From Terrimonas ferruginea DSM 30193 (GTDB lineage: Bacteria > Bacteroidota > Bacteroidia > Chitinophagales > Chitinophagaceae): a DNA stretch of 64,000 nt. The translations under genes were made by a program, and so were the position numbers. Below, in pieces: positions 7,790-16,207 of the stretch; positions within the stretch are counted from its first letter, which is position 1, and every line of letters starts with the position of its first letter. Location of the stretch: NCBI RefSeq assembly GCF_000425585.1, contig NZ_AUDS01000010.1, positions 186,001 to 250,000 on the forward strand, read 5' to 3'. Under the pieces are notes generated by a model. The model had not been told where the DNA came from. It did no database searches and saw only the letters and a list, made by a program, of their open reading frames with translations.

Positions 7790-9958
7790 ATGAAAATATT
7801 CAGGCATCGTTACATCCCGATCGTTTTGCTGGCTTTAGTGCTGATGCTGCTTATTTTCATTACGCAGATGTTTACCAACCAGGCTACGCTTGCATTGAAA
7901 CAGGGAAACCTGCAGGCCGTTGAAACATTCAAGATCAACAACCGCATGCAGGAACTGGTAAATATCGCCTTCGACCTGCAAGCCAAATTCAGGCTGTCTG
8001 CCCCCGCTAACGAGGAACGTAAGAGCAATCTCAGCGATTCGCTGACCTTACTTGAATACAATAGCAACGCGCTCATGAAAGCCGCTGCCAATAAGGATAC
8101 CCGCGGCTTCCTTGAAAAACTCAACACCTATATTGTACGGCAGGTAAACCTTTCTTTCCAGATACTCGAATCGGGTAGTGTGCAGTCCGTACGTCAGCCA
8201 TTGGTGGACTCGCTCCGGCGCATGCAACTCGGCGATAGTATCTATACTAATTGCCTTGAAGTACAGAAACTGCTTGAAAAAGATTTGCAGGACACCCTGA
8301 TCCGCAACACCGCACAGGCCAATAAACTTTCGTTATACAACCGGGTGCTGGCCGTTGCCGCCATTCTGGCGATATTGGTAATGACTACTATCATCGTGCG
8401 CAGACATGCAAGGCAATTGCAACTGATCAGCGATCTGAAAGAGGCTGAGAAAGCCGCGCAACGGTCAACGGAGGCGAAGGATCAGTTTTTGGCAAATATG
8501 AGTCATGAACTGCGGACGCCGCTCAACGCATTGGTCGGCTTTGGACAGTTGCTTTCGCAAACGGAACTCAACGACAAACAACAGCAATATGTCAGCATTA
8601 TTACCTCTTCGAGCTACAACCTGCTGAATATTGTGAACGATGTGCTCGATCTTTCCAAAATTGAAGCGGGTAAAATGCGGATTGACCGGAAAGTGTTTGA
8701 CCTGCGGGATATACTCGAAGACATCCACCTGATGTTCTCCGCCGGGCTTACGGAGAAAGACCTGCAATACACATTGGATATCGACCCAAAGATTCCGCGC
8801 TATCTTAAAAGTGATCCCGAGCGTCTCAAGCAGATTCTTATCAACCTGATAGGTAACGCGATCAAATTTACCAGCCAGGGTGCGGTTTATCTTGGCGTGT
8901 CCATCGTATGGGATAATGCGGAAAGCAATAAGGTCAAGATCGCATTCAGCGTGCGCGATACAGGTGCAGGTATTCCGGCAGACAAAATCGAATCCATCTT
9001 CCAGCGTTTTGAACAACTGGAGCATGCTACTACGCGGCAGCACGGCGGCACGGGGCTTGGTCTTACCATCGTCAAGAACCTCGTGAGCATGCTTGGTGGT
9101 AATATTTCCGTACACAGTGATCTGGGCAGAGGCTCGGTATTCACTTTTACCACGCTGTTTGAAAAAGTATCGGATGAAGAAACCGCAGAAAATGACGGTC
9201 CTGCCTCAACAACCTATATAGATTTATCGCCTTTCAGCATATTGGCAGTAGAAGATAACCGTACCAATCAATTGCTGCTGGATCACCTGATGCGGAAGTA
9301 CCATGCTTCTGTTGAGTTTGCCGCTAACGGGGAAGAAGCACTTATTGCTTTATCGAAAAATAAGTACGACCTTATCTTGATGGATATCCAGATGCCGGTG
9401 ATGGACGGGTATGTGGCAGCGGATCAGATACGCCGCGAGCGGAAATTGGCGATACCGATGATTGCCATGACGGCTTATGTGTCAAAAGAAGAACAGGCGA
9501 AATGTATGGAAGCAGGTTTCAATGCTTACATCGGCAAACCGATAGAGGAGAACAAACTCGTGGAAGCAGTGCTTTCGCTTTTGCCTGAAGCCGGCAGGCC
9601 ACCATTGCAGGAAGAGGCAGACGGCACTTATGATTATTTATTACAATTGATAGCCGGTGATCGTGATATGGCCCTGGAGATAATATCGGAAATGCAACAG
9701 CAGTGGAAAAAAGACAGGTCTGGCCTGGAAGCCGCCTTGAAAAAAGGGGATGGCGAAGCGGTGAGGTCATTGCTTCACGGCATGCGATCTACTTTTTCAC
9801 CTTTGGGGCCGCGCCATCCGGTATTTGTCCAAATAAGTGACATAGAAAAACTACTTTTGCAGAAAGGAAAGAACACGCAGAAAACAACCGCGTTCATCGG
9901 TGAACTGGATAAACTCATTCACGAACTGGGTGACCGGATGAATGCTAAAAACAGTTGA
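7790..9958 (+). CDS. Hybrid histidine kinase with receiver and HPt domain
   Basis: This is a 722-residue inner-membrane sensor kinase. Transmembrane helices near residues 9-28 and 185-203 enclose a helical periplasmic sensor region of about 155 residues. HisKA carries the phospho-acceptor His239 in FLANMSHELRTPLN. The ATPase domain has the N box (LIGNAIKFTSQG) and G boxes (DTGAGIPADKIESIFQRFEQ, GGTGLGLTIVKNL). A receiver domain (about 480-600) has Asp532 in LILMDIQMP. The last 90 residues look like an HPt domain with His663 in LLHGMRSTFSPLG. All elements of a His-Asp-His relay are therefore in one chain, and Asp59 of the adjacent LytTR regulator is the likely final acceptor. The stimulus is unknown. 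Confidence 0.92.
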   Translation: MKIFRHRYIPIVLLALVLMLLIFITQMFTNQATLALKQGNLQAVETFKINNRMQELVNIAFDLQAKFRLSAPANEERKSNLSDSLTLLEYNSNALMKAAANKDTRGFLEKLNTYIVRQVNLSFQILESGSVQSVRQPLVDSLRRMQLGDSIYTNCLEVQKLLEKDLQDTLIRNTAQANKLSLYNRVLAVAAILAILVMTTIIVRRHARQLQLISDLKEAEKAAQRSTEAKDQFLANMSHELRTPLNALVGFGQLLSQTELNDKQQQYVSIITSSSYNLLNIVNDVLDLSKIEAGKMRIDRKVFDLRDILEDIHLMFSAGLTEKDLQYTLDIDPKIPRYLKSDPERLKQILINLIGNAIKFTSQGAVYLGVSIVWDNAESNKVKIAFSVRDTGAGIPADKIESIFQRFEQLEHATTRQHGGTGLGLTIVKNLVSMLGGNISVHSDLGRGSVFTFTTLFEKVSDEETAENDGPASTTYIDLSPFSILAVEDNRTNQLLLDHLMRKYHASVEFAANGEEALIALSKNKYDLILMDIQMPVMDGYVAADQIRRERKLAIPMIAMTAYVSKEEQAKCMEAGFNAYIGKPIEENKLVEAVLSLLPEAGRPPLQEEADGTYDYLLQLIAGDRDMALEIISEMQQQWKKDRSGLEAALKKGDGEAVRSLLHGMRSTFSPLGPRHPVFVQISDIEKLLLQKGKNTQKTTAFIGELDKLIHELGDRMNAKNS

Positions 9959-9960
9959 GT

Positions 9961-10374
9961 ATGGAGAATATTTTCCATAAACTGGGGGGACTGGGGGGAG
10001 TGCTGGCAAAAAAAGCTGACAAAAGCTCTTTGCTTTCACTGGTGATACTGTGGAGTGGTGGTGCATTGATCTTCATCATCATGGCTTCTTTCTGGACACC
10101 CGTGGACGAACAAGGCTCTAAAACTTCCATCCGTGCCGATGGTGAAGTATTCCTTGATCAACTGCTGCTGGCTTCCACCGACCTGAACCTGCCTGATAAG
10201 ACTTCGCTGATCAATACCCTTCGAAAAGACATCGGAGAAATGGAGAACGTTGCTACACCCGGTTCCGCCGATGACCGTAAAAAATTATACAACAGACTTT
10301 TTGAACAAAGGGTCCGGAAGGCATCCACGCCGGCCCCGGCCAATGATGGCTGGCGAGTGGGAGCAATACCATGA
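9961..10374 (+). CDS. Small single-pass membrane protein of unknown function
   Basis: This is a 137-residue protein I do not recognise. It has one clear transmembrane helix (about residues 24-43, LLSLVILWSGGALIFIIMAS), a short Gly-rich N-terminus and a soluble, charged C-terminal part. ATG 9961 was preferred over TTG 9955 because the latter overlaps the kinase stop. It begins two bases after the kinase gene, so it is almost certainly co-transcribed and may act in the same signalling or envelope pathway. Confidence 0.7.
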   Translation: MENIFHKLGGLGGVLAKKADKSSLLSLVILWSGGALIFIIMASFWTPVDEQGSKTSIRADGEVFLDQLLLASTDLNLPDKTSLINTLRKDIGEMENVATPGSADDRKKLYNRLFEQRVRKASTPAPANDGWRVGAIP

Positions 10375-10428
10375 CAATCGGTTGGCCCGGAATAACCCGT
10401 CAATCATTCCTAAACCGAATCCACCAGT

Positions 10429-11331
10429 ATGAGAATAATTTTTGTTCTTTTTTCCGCAATCCTGCTTTTCAGTTCCTGCGGTACCCAACGTAAGATCGAA
10501 AGTGCCCGCAAAACAGTCAACACCTTCCAGGATATTCGTCAACGCGAATTGCAGGGCCTGGATAGCCTTAATTCCATCGTGGTCTCCAAATCAAATGTGC
10601 GGGGTATCGATGGCAATACGCGTACAAGTCTTAACTCATCGTTGGGGAAACTCCGCGCGGCTATCGACTCTGCCAGCCGCAATGCAACGGTGATTTCTGA
10701 GGCGACGCAGAATAAACGCGATTTTAAAAAACGTTATAATGATGAGATACGTCCGCGTGTCATCGAGCTCGATACGTTCAACAGCCGTTACGGGCGCCGC
10801 GTGCATGTGTACGCGATGTTGAATGATGTGGTGAACATTTCCAATTACAATCTCTTTAACCTGGCCGCTTTCTTTGATCCGGGCGTATATCGTATACCTG
10901 CCAACAGTTATGAAAAAGTAAAAGCCCTGTTTGGTCCCGTGATCGATACGCTGGCCAGTTTTTCCAATAAATACAAAGACGTATCGCATACCGCGTCGAT
11001 CGTATTGCAGGGGTTTGCCGATGCAACGATGGTAGCCGATTCATCTGATTTGTATACCACACTATCGCAGATGTTGCGCATGGAAAATCCGGGCCGGCAG
11101 GATCTCAACCGTCAGCTTTCGCAATTGCGCGCAAATGAATTATTACGCCAACTGAAATTCCTGATCATGCAGAAGGCGCCGAATTTTTCCAATTTCAATC
11201 GTTTGCGTATTACCTACCTGGCTGTTGGTCAGGGTGAGGAGTATCCGCTGCCTTATATTACCGATTATCGCGATGACGATGAACGCCGCCGTATTGTGTT
11301 GTGCTATTGGTCGGTGTTGCCCGAGTTTTGA
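10429..11331 (+). CDS. OmpA-like lipoprotein
   Basis: This is a 300-residue protein with a lipoprotein signal peptide (MRIIFVLFSAILLFSSC-G), so it should be lipid-anchored at Cys17. A coiled-coil-prone region follows (about 20-110). The C-terminal third has features of an OmpA peptidoglycan-binding fold: a beta segment ASIVLQGFAD, a helix with LSQLRANELLRQL, then YLAVGQGEEYP and DDERRRIVLCYWSV. The fit is partial and no single canonical motif is perfect, so the OmpA call is an inference. It is the last gene of the regulator-kinase operon, and its stop codon is followed directly by a heptamer array. Confidence 0.65.
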   Translation: MRIIFVLFSAILLFSSCGTQRKIESARKTVNTFQDIRQRELQGLDSLNSIVVSKSNVRGIDGNTRTSLNSSLGKLRAAIDSASRNATVISEATQNKRDFKKRYNDEIRPRVIELDTFNSRYGRRVHVYAMLNDVVNISNYNLFNLAAFFDPGVYRIPANSYEKVKALFGPVIDTLASFSNKYKDVSHTASIVLQGFADATMVADSSDLYTTLSQMLRMENPGRQDLNRQLSQLRANELLRQLKFLIMQKAPNFSNFNRLRITYLAVGQGEEYPLPYITDYRDDDERRRIVLCYWSVLPEF

Positions 11332-11484
11332 GAAGGCATAAGGAGTAAGGTTTAAGGTGTAAGGCTTAAGGTGAAACAGCCGTATTAAGTAGTAAGTATT
11401 AAGTAATAAGTATAGAACAGCATTGACCATTCACGATTCACCATTCACCATTCACTATTGACTATTCACCATTGACCATTCACT
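11332..11484 (+). repeat. Composite heptamer array R2 (forward orientation)
   Basis: Directly after the TGA stop come six heptamers of type TAAGGNN (GAAGGCA, TAAGGAG, TAAGGTT, TAAGGTG, TAAGGCT, TAAGGTG; 11332-11373). Then comes AAACAGCC (11374-11381), four TAAGTAN heptamers (11386-11413), a short link, and nine uninterrupted ATTSACN heptamers (11422-11484). In the ATTSACN block only positions 4 (C or G) and 7 vary. It is the mirror image of R1. Confidence 0.9.
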
Positions 11485-11490
11485 CCCTGA

Positions 11491-11553
11491 GGACTCACCT
11501 CAAAAACAACCGCATTCATCGAAAAACTACACTCACTCATCGAATTTTTTTAA
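11491..11553 (+). pseudogene. Possible remnant of a hybrid-kinase 3' end
   Basis: A short open frame encodes KTTAFIEKLHSLIEFF then stop. It resembles the kinase C-terminus KTTAFIGELDKLIHEL (nucleotides about 9880-9928), and the DNA AAAACAACCGCRTTCATCG matches over 19 bases with one difference. It lies just past array R2. It may be what is left of a duplicated or deleted HPt region. The match is short, so chance or gene conversion cannot be excluded. The rest of the 11332-11731 gap holds arrays R2 and R3 and the hairpin at 11600-11642. Confidence 0.4.
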
Positions 11554-11599
11554 ACCCGTTTCAAAAACTGCATTTCTTTGAACTGGTTTAGAGGGCTTT

Positions 11600-11642
11600 A
11601 AGACAGGGCTGAGCAACCTTTCCAGGTTATTCAGCCCGTCTT
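11600..11642 (+). other. Strong isolated hairpin in a gene-free stretch
   Basis: Arms AAGAC-GGGCTGA-AACCT and AGGTT-TCAGCCC-GTCTT pair with one bulged base and one internal mismatch around a TTCC tetraloop, followed by ATTTTAAAAA. It is about 270 bases past the OmpA-like gene. It could be a late terminator for that operon or the 3' end of a small RNA. No perfect promoter box is visible just upstream; TTTCTTTG near 11574-11581 is a 7-of-8 match. Confidence 0.55.
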
Positions 11643-11649
11643 ATTTTAA

Positions 11650-11730
11650 AAATCAGGTATTAAGTTATCAGTAATGAGTTTTAAGTAAAAAGCCATTCAC
11701 GATTGATGTACTGCCCTCTCCGCCTTAGTA
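11650..11730. repeat. Degenerate heptamer array R3
   Basis: TAAGTAN-like units (TATTAAGTTATCAG, TTTTAAGTAA) are followed by a short ATTSACN piece (ATTCACGATTGATG) and TCCGCCTTAG. The pieces match those of the other arrays but are more decayed. It ends right at the start of the DUF937-like gene. Confidence 0.6.
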
Positions 11731-11731
11731 T

Positions 11732-12535
11732 ATGAGTCGACCTGCTTCATCCACTACCAATAACACCGGCAATGAACTGCTGATACAGGAACTTCAACAG
11801 AAGCTGGAGCAGTACATCACCCCGGACTTCGGTGATCAAACATCCGCCATTGCGGGTGAAGAGCCGGCAGGTATAAAAGATGCGGCAATGCTGATCATCC
11901 GGATCATTCTTATGCGCTTCACTACTTTGCCGGTCATGAGCATGGATGCAGAAGGTCTTTACCAGGCTGCTAAAGAATTCGCGGGCATGAACCTCAGGCA
12001 GCCGCCGGCTTCCTATATCGATAACGGTTATGTGCTGATGAAAGGCAGTGGCATACTGGCCGATCTGTTTGGCGACCACTATGGCAGCACTGTTAATGCC
12101 GTGTCCATAACGGCCCGGGTTAAAAGTTCTACCGTACACACCGTGATGTGCCTGCTCGCTTCGTTCAGTTTTCATGAATTGGGACTGATAGCAGGCCAAC
12201 GGCAGCTTAGCCAGCAATTGTTGCTGGCCCAATTGCGACTCGGGTTCCCGGTGGCAATGAAAGGGTTGCCCGAAAAACTATTTCCGTTCCTGGACTGGTT
12301 CAGGCCGGCAGCTTTGCCGGTTGTGGAAGAAACCGCCATACAAAATACCATAATCCGTACTCCAAATCAGACGTCCTCTCAACGATGGATAATGACCATC
12401 AGTTTATTGTTGCTGGCCATGATGCTGGTGATACTCTTTATCCGTTCGCGCAAAACTTCTGCCACGCCACCGGTCTCAGGCAGTGCGAAAGATGCCGTAC
12501 AGGTAGTGGGTATACGCTACGAAGAGATTGAGTAA
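11732..12535 (+). CDS. DUF937-like protein with C-terminal membrane anchor
   Basis: This is a 267-residue protein. The central segment SGILADLFGDHYGSTVNAVSITARVKSSTVHTVMCLLASFSFHELG has the spacing of the DUF937 family (GIL..LFG.., an IS..SGIK.S-like segment, then LL...P..LG). A single transmembrane helix lies near the C-terminus (about 222-241), followed by a 26-residue tail. In other Bacteroidota, DUF937 domains are often fused to OmpA-type domains. Here a separate OmpA-like lipoprotein lies just upstream, which weakly supports the call. Function is unknown. Confidence 0.6.
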   Translation: MSRPASSTTNNTGNELLIQELQQKLEQYITPDFGDQTSAIAGEEPAGIKDAAMLIIRIILMRFTTLPVMSMDAEGLYQAAKEFAGMNLRQPPASYIDNGYVLMKGSGILADLFGDHYGSTVNAVSITARVKSSTVHTVMCLLASFSFHELGLIAGQRQLSQQLLLAQLRLGFPVAMKGLPEKLFPFLDWFRPAALPVVEETAIQNTIIRTPNQTSSQRWIMTISLLLLAMMLVILFIRSRKTSATPPVSGSAKDAVQVVGIRYEEIE

Positions 12536-12582
12536 ACGTTGTGGTCTGTTTCCGGAAAAGAGAGGGTCGTTGCTAACACCCC

Positions 12583-12611
12583 GGGGCCGTTGTTATCAGC
12601 GGCCCCTTTTT
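12583..12611 (+). terminator. Intrinsic terminator after the DUF937-like gene
   Basis: GGGGCCG and CGGCCCC form the stem, followed by TTTTT. Confidence 0.8.
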
Positions 12612-12830
12612 CGTCAATGGTGAATAAGTGAATGGTCAATGGTGAATCGTGAATGGTCAATGGTGAATCGTCAATGGTGAATAAGTGAATGGTCAATGGT
12701 GAATCGTCAGGTAAAGCACCGGGCTGTTTAACTTATAACTTAATACTTACTACTTAATACGGCTGTTTCACCTTAGCCCGAAGTGTCGGGCCTTATGCCT
12801 TTTACCTATAACTTATAACCGAATACTTAT
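12611..12830 (-). repeat. Composite heptamer array R4 with a 40-base direct repeat
   Basis: Reverse ATTSACN heptamers fill 12611-12712 and contain an exact 40-base direct repeat (12611-12650 and 12668-12707). Then come GGCTGTTT (12722-12729), reverse TAAGTAN heptamers (TTATAACTTAATACTTACTACTTAATAC), a second GGCTGTTT (12761-12768), the palindrome CCGAAGTGTCGG (12778-12789) and decayed units. It fills the 320-base gap between two + strand genes. Confidence 0.88.
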
Positions 12831-12838
12831 TATTTTCG
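12831..12838 (+). promoter_or_regulatory. Probable -7 box of the TonB receptor gene
   Basis: TATTTTCG matches TAnnTTTG at seven of eight positions, 17 bases before the ATG at 12856. It sits at the end of array R4. Confidence 0.4.
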
Positions 12839-12855
12839 TGTTCTATTCACTGTAT

Positions 12856-15105
12856 ATGTCAGCTAAACCATTATTCCTGCTTTTCATCCTGATGATGGGT
12901 GTCTCCTCTTTGTATGCCCAAACACGTATCTCCGGCAAAGTCACCGATAAAAAAGGCCGCCCGCTCTACAGCGCCAGCATAACCCTGAAAGACAGCTACG
13001 ACGGTGCCACCAGCGATTCTGCCGGCAACTACGGCTTTACTACCACCGAAACCGGAACTTTTGTACTCGTGATCAGTGCCTCCGGTTATCAGCAAACGGA
13101 AATTTCTGTTACCCTCGATCAACCCGAACTGAAAATAGATGTTCAGATAAAAGAACAGATCACCGAACTCAGAGCGGTAGTAATCTCGGCCGGAACTTTT
13201 GAAGCCAGTGATAAAGGACGCACCACCGTCCTGAATTCTATTGATATTGCCACAACGGCCAGCGGTATGGGAGATATTACCGGTGCGTTGAAAACATTGC
13301 CGGGTGCCCAACAGGTAGGAGAGACCGAAGGTCTTTTCGTCCGCGGTGGCACGGCGTCCGAAACCCGCACCTTCATCGACGGCACGCCCGTTAATAATTT
13401 CTTTTACAGCAGCGTGCCCAATATTTCACAACGCGGACGTTTCTCACCTTTTCTTTTTAAAGGAACGGTATTCAGCACGGGCGGTTATTCCGCCCTTTAC
13501 GGCCAGGCACTCTCCGCTGCTTTGATCCTCGAGTCGGTTGATATACCCGACGAAAGCGAAGGACGCGTGAATGTTTCCGTGATCGGACTCGGCGCAGGGC
13601 TTCAGCACGTGGCGAAAAATAAAAAATCGTCCTGGGGTGTCAATTATGATTACACCAACCTGTGGCCGGCGTTCCGGGTAATCAAACAAAAACAGGATTT
13701 CTATGATGTGCCTGTTTATCATACGGCCGATGCTAACTTCCGCATAAAGACATCCACTACCGGTATCCTGAAATACTATGGTTATTTCAGTCATAATAAA
13801 ACCGGCTTTCGTACCAATAGCATCGATACATTAGGCTATAAAGATGCTTTTGGTCTCAAGAACCTCAACACTTACCACAATCTTTCCTGGAAAGAAAAGA
13901 TCGGACGCAAATGGCGCTTGCAGGCAGGCACTTCTTTTTCCGTAAACAACGACGATATCGACAGCCATCTGCAAGACGGATCTAATAAGGATATTATACT
14001 GACCGGGCTGGAGTTCAAACAATTCGGGGTGGAAAGCCGGGGACGTTTTTACAACCTCAAAGCAGTACTCGAGCGCCGTTTGCGCAACCTGAGCATGCTG
14101 CGGTTTGGGGCAGAATACAATTACAGCAATGAACGCTCGGTATACACTGCTTACAACGGGCTGCGTTTCGATCAGCGTGTGGAAGAACATATCAAAGCCG
14201 CATTTGCAGAAACAGATATTTATCTGACCAACGAATTGGCGGCCAAACTCGGCACGCGCTTCGAACATTCATCATTACTGGGAAAAGTGAATATCGCGCC
14301 GCGCGCTTCACTGGCTTACAGGCTGGGACCAGAGAGCCAGGCATCCCTGGCTTATGGTATTTTCTACCAGAATCCTGAACGCCGTTACCTGCCTTCTCCG
14401 TACGACCTTAATTTCTCCAGGGCGGCACATTACATTGCGCAATACCAGAAAGTGTCAAGACTCACCACTTTGCGCCTGGAAGCTTTTTATAAAAAATATC
14501 ATAATCTTATCAAGACAGAACCTTTCAATAACACGACGGTCGCCGCTAATAATGATGGCTACGGTCAGGCTCATGGCGTGGAATTATTCTGGCGCGACAA
14601 AAAGACCATCAAAAATCTCGATTACTGGATTTCTTATTCTTACCTGAATACAAAACGCGACTTCCTGAATTATCCGGGCGCGCTGACACCCAACTTTGCC
14701 GCAACCCATACGGCCTCACTGGTATTGAAAAAGTTTGTGCTCGACTGGAAGACCGGCTTCAATCTTTCTTACACCTATGCAACCCCGCGGAAGTATTACC
14801 ACATCTTTGATGACGGAAGCGGCAGCAAGATCATCGATCAGGGAGAAACACCGGATTATCACAACGTAGGGTTCAGTATGAACTACCTGCCCAAGCTGGG
14901 CACAAAAAAGAAAGGACAGTTTACTGTGCTGGTACTGTCGGTGAATAATATTTTTGGCTTGAAACAGATCTATGGCTATAACTATTCCTACAACAATATC
15001 CGTCGCCAGGCCATTATTCCGCCTTCGCGCACGTTTGTGTTTATCGGGGCCTTTATTAGTTTTGGTGTGGATCGTACAGATGATATCATTAATAATAATC
15101 TTTAA
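12856..15105 (+). CDS. TonB-dependent outer-membrane receptor
   Basis: This is a 749-residue outer-membrane transporter. Signal peptide about residues 1-22 (ending SSLYAQ), then a carboxypeptidase-regulatory-like domain (about 24-105, RISGKVTDKKGRPLYSASI). A plug domain (about 110-230) contains LKTLPGAQQVGETEGLFVRGG and TFIDGTPVNNFFYSS. The rest forms the beta-barrel. It ends in the usual receptor style with RQAIIPPSRTFVFIGAFISFG. ATG 12856 was chosen over GTG 12838 because it gives the signal peptide. No SusD-like partner follows, so a metal or small chelate is more likely than a glycan as substrate (inference). The downstream gene encodes a small periplasmic TPR-like protein. Confidence 0.92.
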   Translation: MSAKPLFLLFILMMGVSSLYAQTRISGKVTDKKGRPLYSASITLKDSYDGATSDSAGNYGFTTTETGTFVLVISASGYQQTEISVTLDQPELKIDVQIKEQITELRAVVISAGTFEASDKGRTTVLNSIDIATTASGMGDITGALKTLPGAQQVGETEGLFVRGGTASETRTFIDGTPVNNFFYSSVPNISQRGRFSPFLFKGTVFSTGGYSALYGQALSAALILESVDIPDESEGRVNVSVIGLGAGLQHVAKNKKSSWGVNYDYTNLWPAFRVIKQKQDFYDVPVYHTADANFRIKTSTTGILKYYGYFSHNKTGFRTNSIDTLGYKDAFGLKNLNTYHNLSWKEKIGRKWRLQAGTSFSVNNDDIDSHLQDGSNKDIILTGLEFKQFGVESRGRFYNLKAVLERRLRNLSMLRFGAEYNYSNERSVYTAYNGLRFDQRVEEHIKAAFAETDIYLTNELAAKLGTRFEHSSLLGKVNIAPRASLAYRLGPESQASLAYGIFYQNPERRYLPSPYDLNFSRAAHYIAQYQKVSRLTTLRLEAFYKKYHNLIKTEPFNNTTVAANNDGYGQAHGVELFWRDKKTIKNLDYWISYSYLNTKRDFLNYPGALTPNFAATHTASLVLKKFVLDWKTGFNLSYTYATPRKYYHIFDDGSGSKIIDQGETPDYHNVGFSMNYLPKLGTKKKGQFTVLVLSVNNIFGLKQIYGYNYSYNNIRRQAIIPPSRTFVFIGAFISFGVDRTDDIINNNL

Positions 15106-15124
15106 AACACGTTAAATGCTACTT

Positions 15125-15766
15125 ATGAAAAAGGTATTCTTTTTCTCCCTGCTGCTACTCACCGGTATCGCTGCAAATGCGCAGTCGGAAAAATATGTGA
15201 AGTCAATGGAAAAGCTGATACAGGCAATGGATACTACCTGGAACACCGATAAACTTGTTGAGTTGTCCAACAGCTTTGAACGCATTGCCGATGCAGAAAA
15301 AACGCAATGGCTGCCTTATTACTATGCGGCGCTTGCCAGAGTGAATGCCGGTTATGCATTAGGTAAAAACAATGCCGCCGAGCAAACGGACCCTTATGCA
15401 AACAAAGCGGAGGAGCTGATCAATAAAGCCGATGCACTGGAAGCCAACAACTCAGAAATATATGTGGTAAAAAAACTGATCAACACGCTGAAACTGATCG
15501 GTGATGTAATGGGACGTTATATGACAGCCGGTGCGGCATCTGCGGAAGCATTGGCAAAAGCAAAATCATTGAACCCCGAAAATCCGCGTGTATACCTGCA
15601 GGAAGGCATCGATAAAATGAATACACCCCCACAATTTGGCGGCAGCGTGGAAGAGGGAAAAAAGATATTGGAAAAATCGCTGGAGAAATTCAAAGCCTTC
15701 AAGCCGGCAAGCAGCATTCATCCGCAGTGGGGTGAAAGCGTAGCACAACGATTCCTCAGCCGCTAA
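15125..15766 (+). CDS. Periplasmic TPR-like protein
   Basis: This is a 213-residue exported protein with signal peptide MKKVFFFSLLLLTGIAANAQ. The mature part is alpha-helical with tetratricopeptide-like repeats (WLPYYYAALARVNAGYALG, PENPRVYLQEGIDKMNT). ATG 15125 was preferred; ATG 15116 is also in frame. It follows the receptor after about 20 bases and is probably co-transcribed, so it may assist uptake or recruit a binding partner. Its substrate is unknown. Confidence 0.72.
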   Translation: MKKVFFFSLLLLTGIAANAQSEKYVKSMEKLIQAMDTTWNTDKLVELSNSFERIADAEKTQWLPYYYAALARVNAGYALGKNNAAEQTDPYANKAEELINKADALEANNSEIYVVKKLINTLKLIGDVMGRYMTAGAASAEALAKAKSLNPENPRVYLQEGIDKMNTPPQFGGSVEEGKKILEKSLEKFKAFKPASSIHPQWGESVAQRFLSR

Positions 15767-15911
15767 CCCTTCGAGAGACCGAAGTATCGGCCTCAGGGAG
15801 CGCTTTTCCATCTCCCTGGTTCGTGTATACACGAACCGGCAACCAGCGAAGTGTAACGGATGCATTGATAAATTCAACATACACTTTTTTACTTTTGAAT
15901 TTTGACTTTCC
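15767..15911. repeat. Palindrome cluster R5 and TTTTGAN heptamers
   Basis: Immediately after the stop codon come CCCTTCGAGAG, the palindrome CCGAAGTATCGG (15779-15790) and CTCAGGGAGC. This unit recurs inverted near 49810-49857. Next is the 20-base perfect palindrome GGTTCGTGTATACACGAACC (15818-15837), and then heptamers TTTTTAC TTTTGAA TTTTGAC (15886-15906). The rest of the 440-base gap to the cupin gene has the terminator at 15912 and an inverted repeat at 16150. Between about 15940 and 16140 I see nothing certain. Confidence 0.8.
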
Positions 15912-15937
15912 AGAAGCCCCTTTCAGAGGGGCTTTTG
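15912..15937 (+). terminator. Hairpin terminator after the receptor-TPR operon
   Basis: GAAGCCCCT and AGGGGCTTTT pair around a short loop and end in a four-base T run. The U tract is weak, so termination may be partial. Confidence 0.6.
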
Positions 15938-16149
15938 CACGTCTCAGCCAACTTTACTTACTAAAATAATTTCACTGAGTTATTTTCGCATCACGAAGCC
16001 GGGCATCATTATAGTACGCAACCGGTTATCTACTTCAACGCTTAACTCCACTCAACAGAATCCCCCGCATTAGTCCCCTTCATAAGAAGGTAAGTTATTC
16101 GTTTGCCCCAGCGGAATATTTGCGAAGGCAGATAATCTCAATTGTCTTT

Positions 16150-16165
16150 TTCAGCAACTGCTGAA
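16150..16165. promoter_or_regulatory. Inverted repeat upstream of the cupin-YceI operon
   Basis: TTCAGCA-AC-TGCTGAA is a perfect 16-base inverted repeat 42 bases before the cupin start and about 10 bases before a weak -7 box (TATGTTTT at 16176-16183). Position and symmetry suggest a regulator site, but a simple hairpin is also possible. Confidence 0.4.
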
Positions 16166-16207
16166 GAGGAGCGGGTATGTTTTTATCAATAACAATTGTA
16201 TACAACA

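Noticed and set aside
15940-16140. A small gene in the gap before the cupin gene
   Set aside because: No open frame with a plausible start and composition was found; only short random frames occur.
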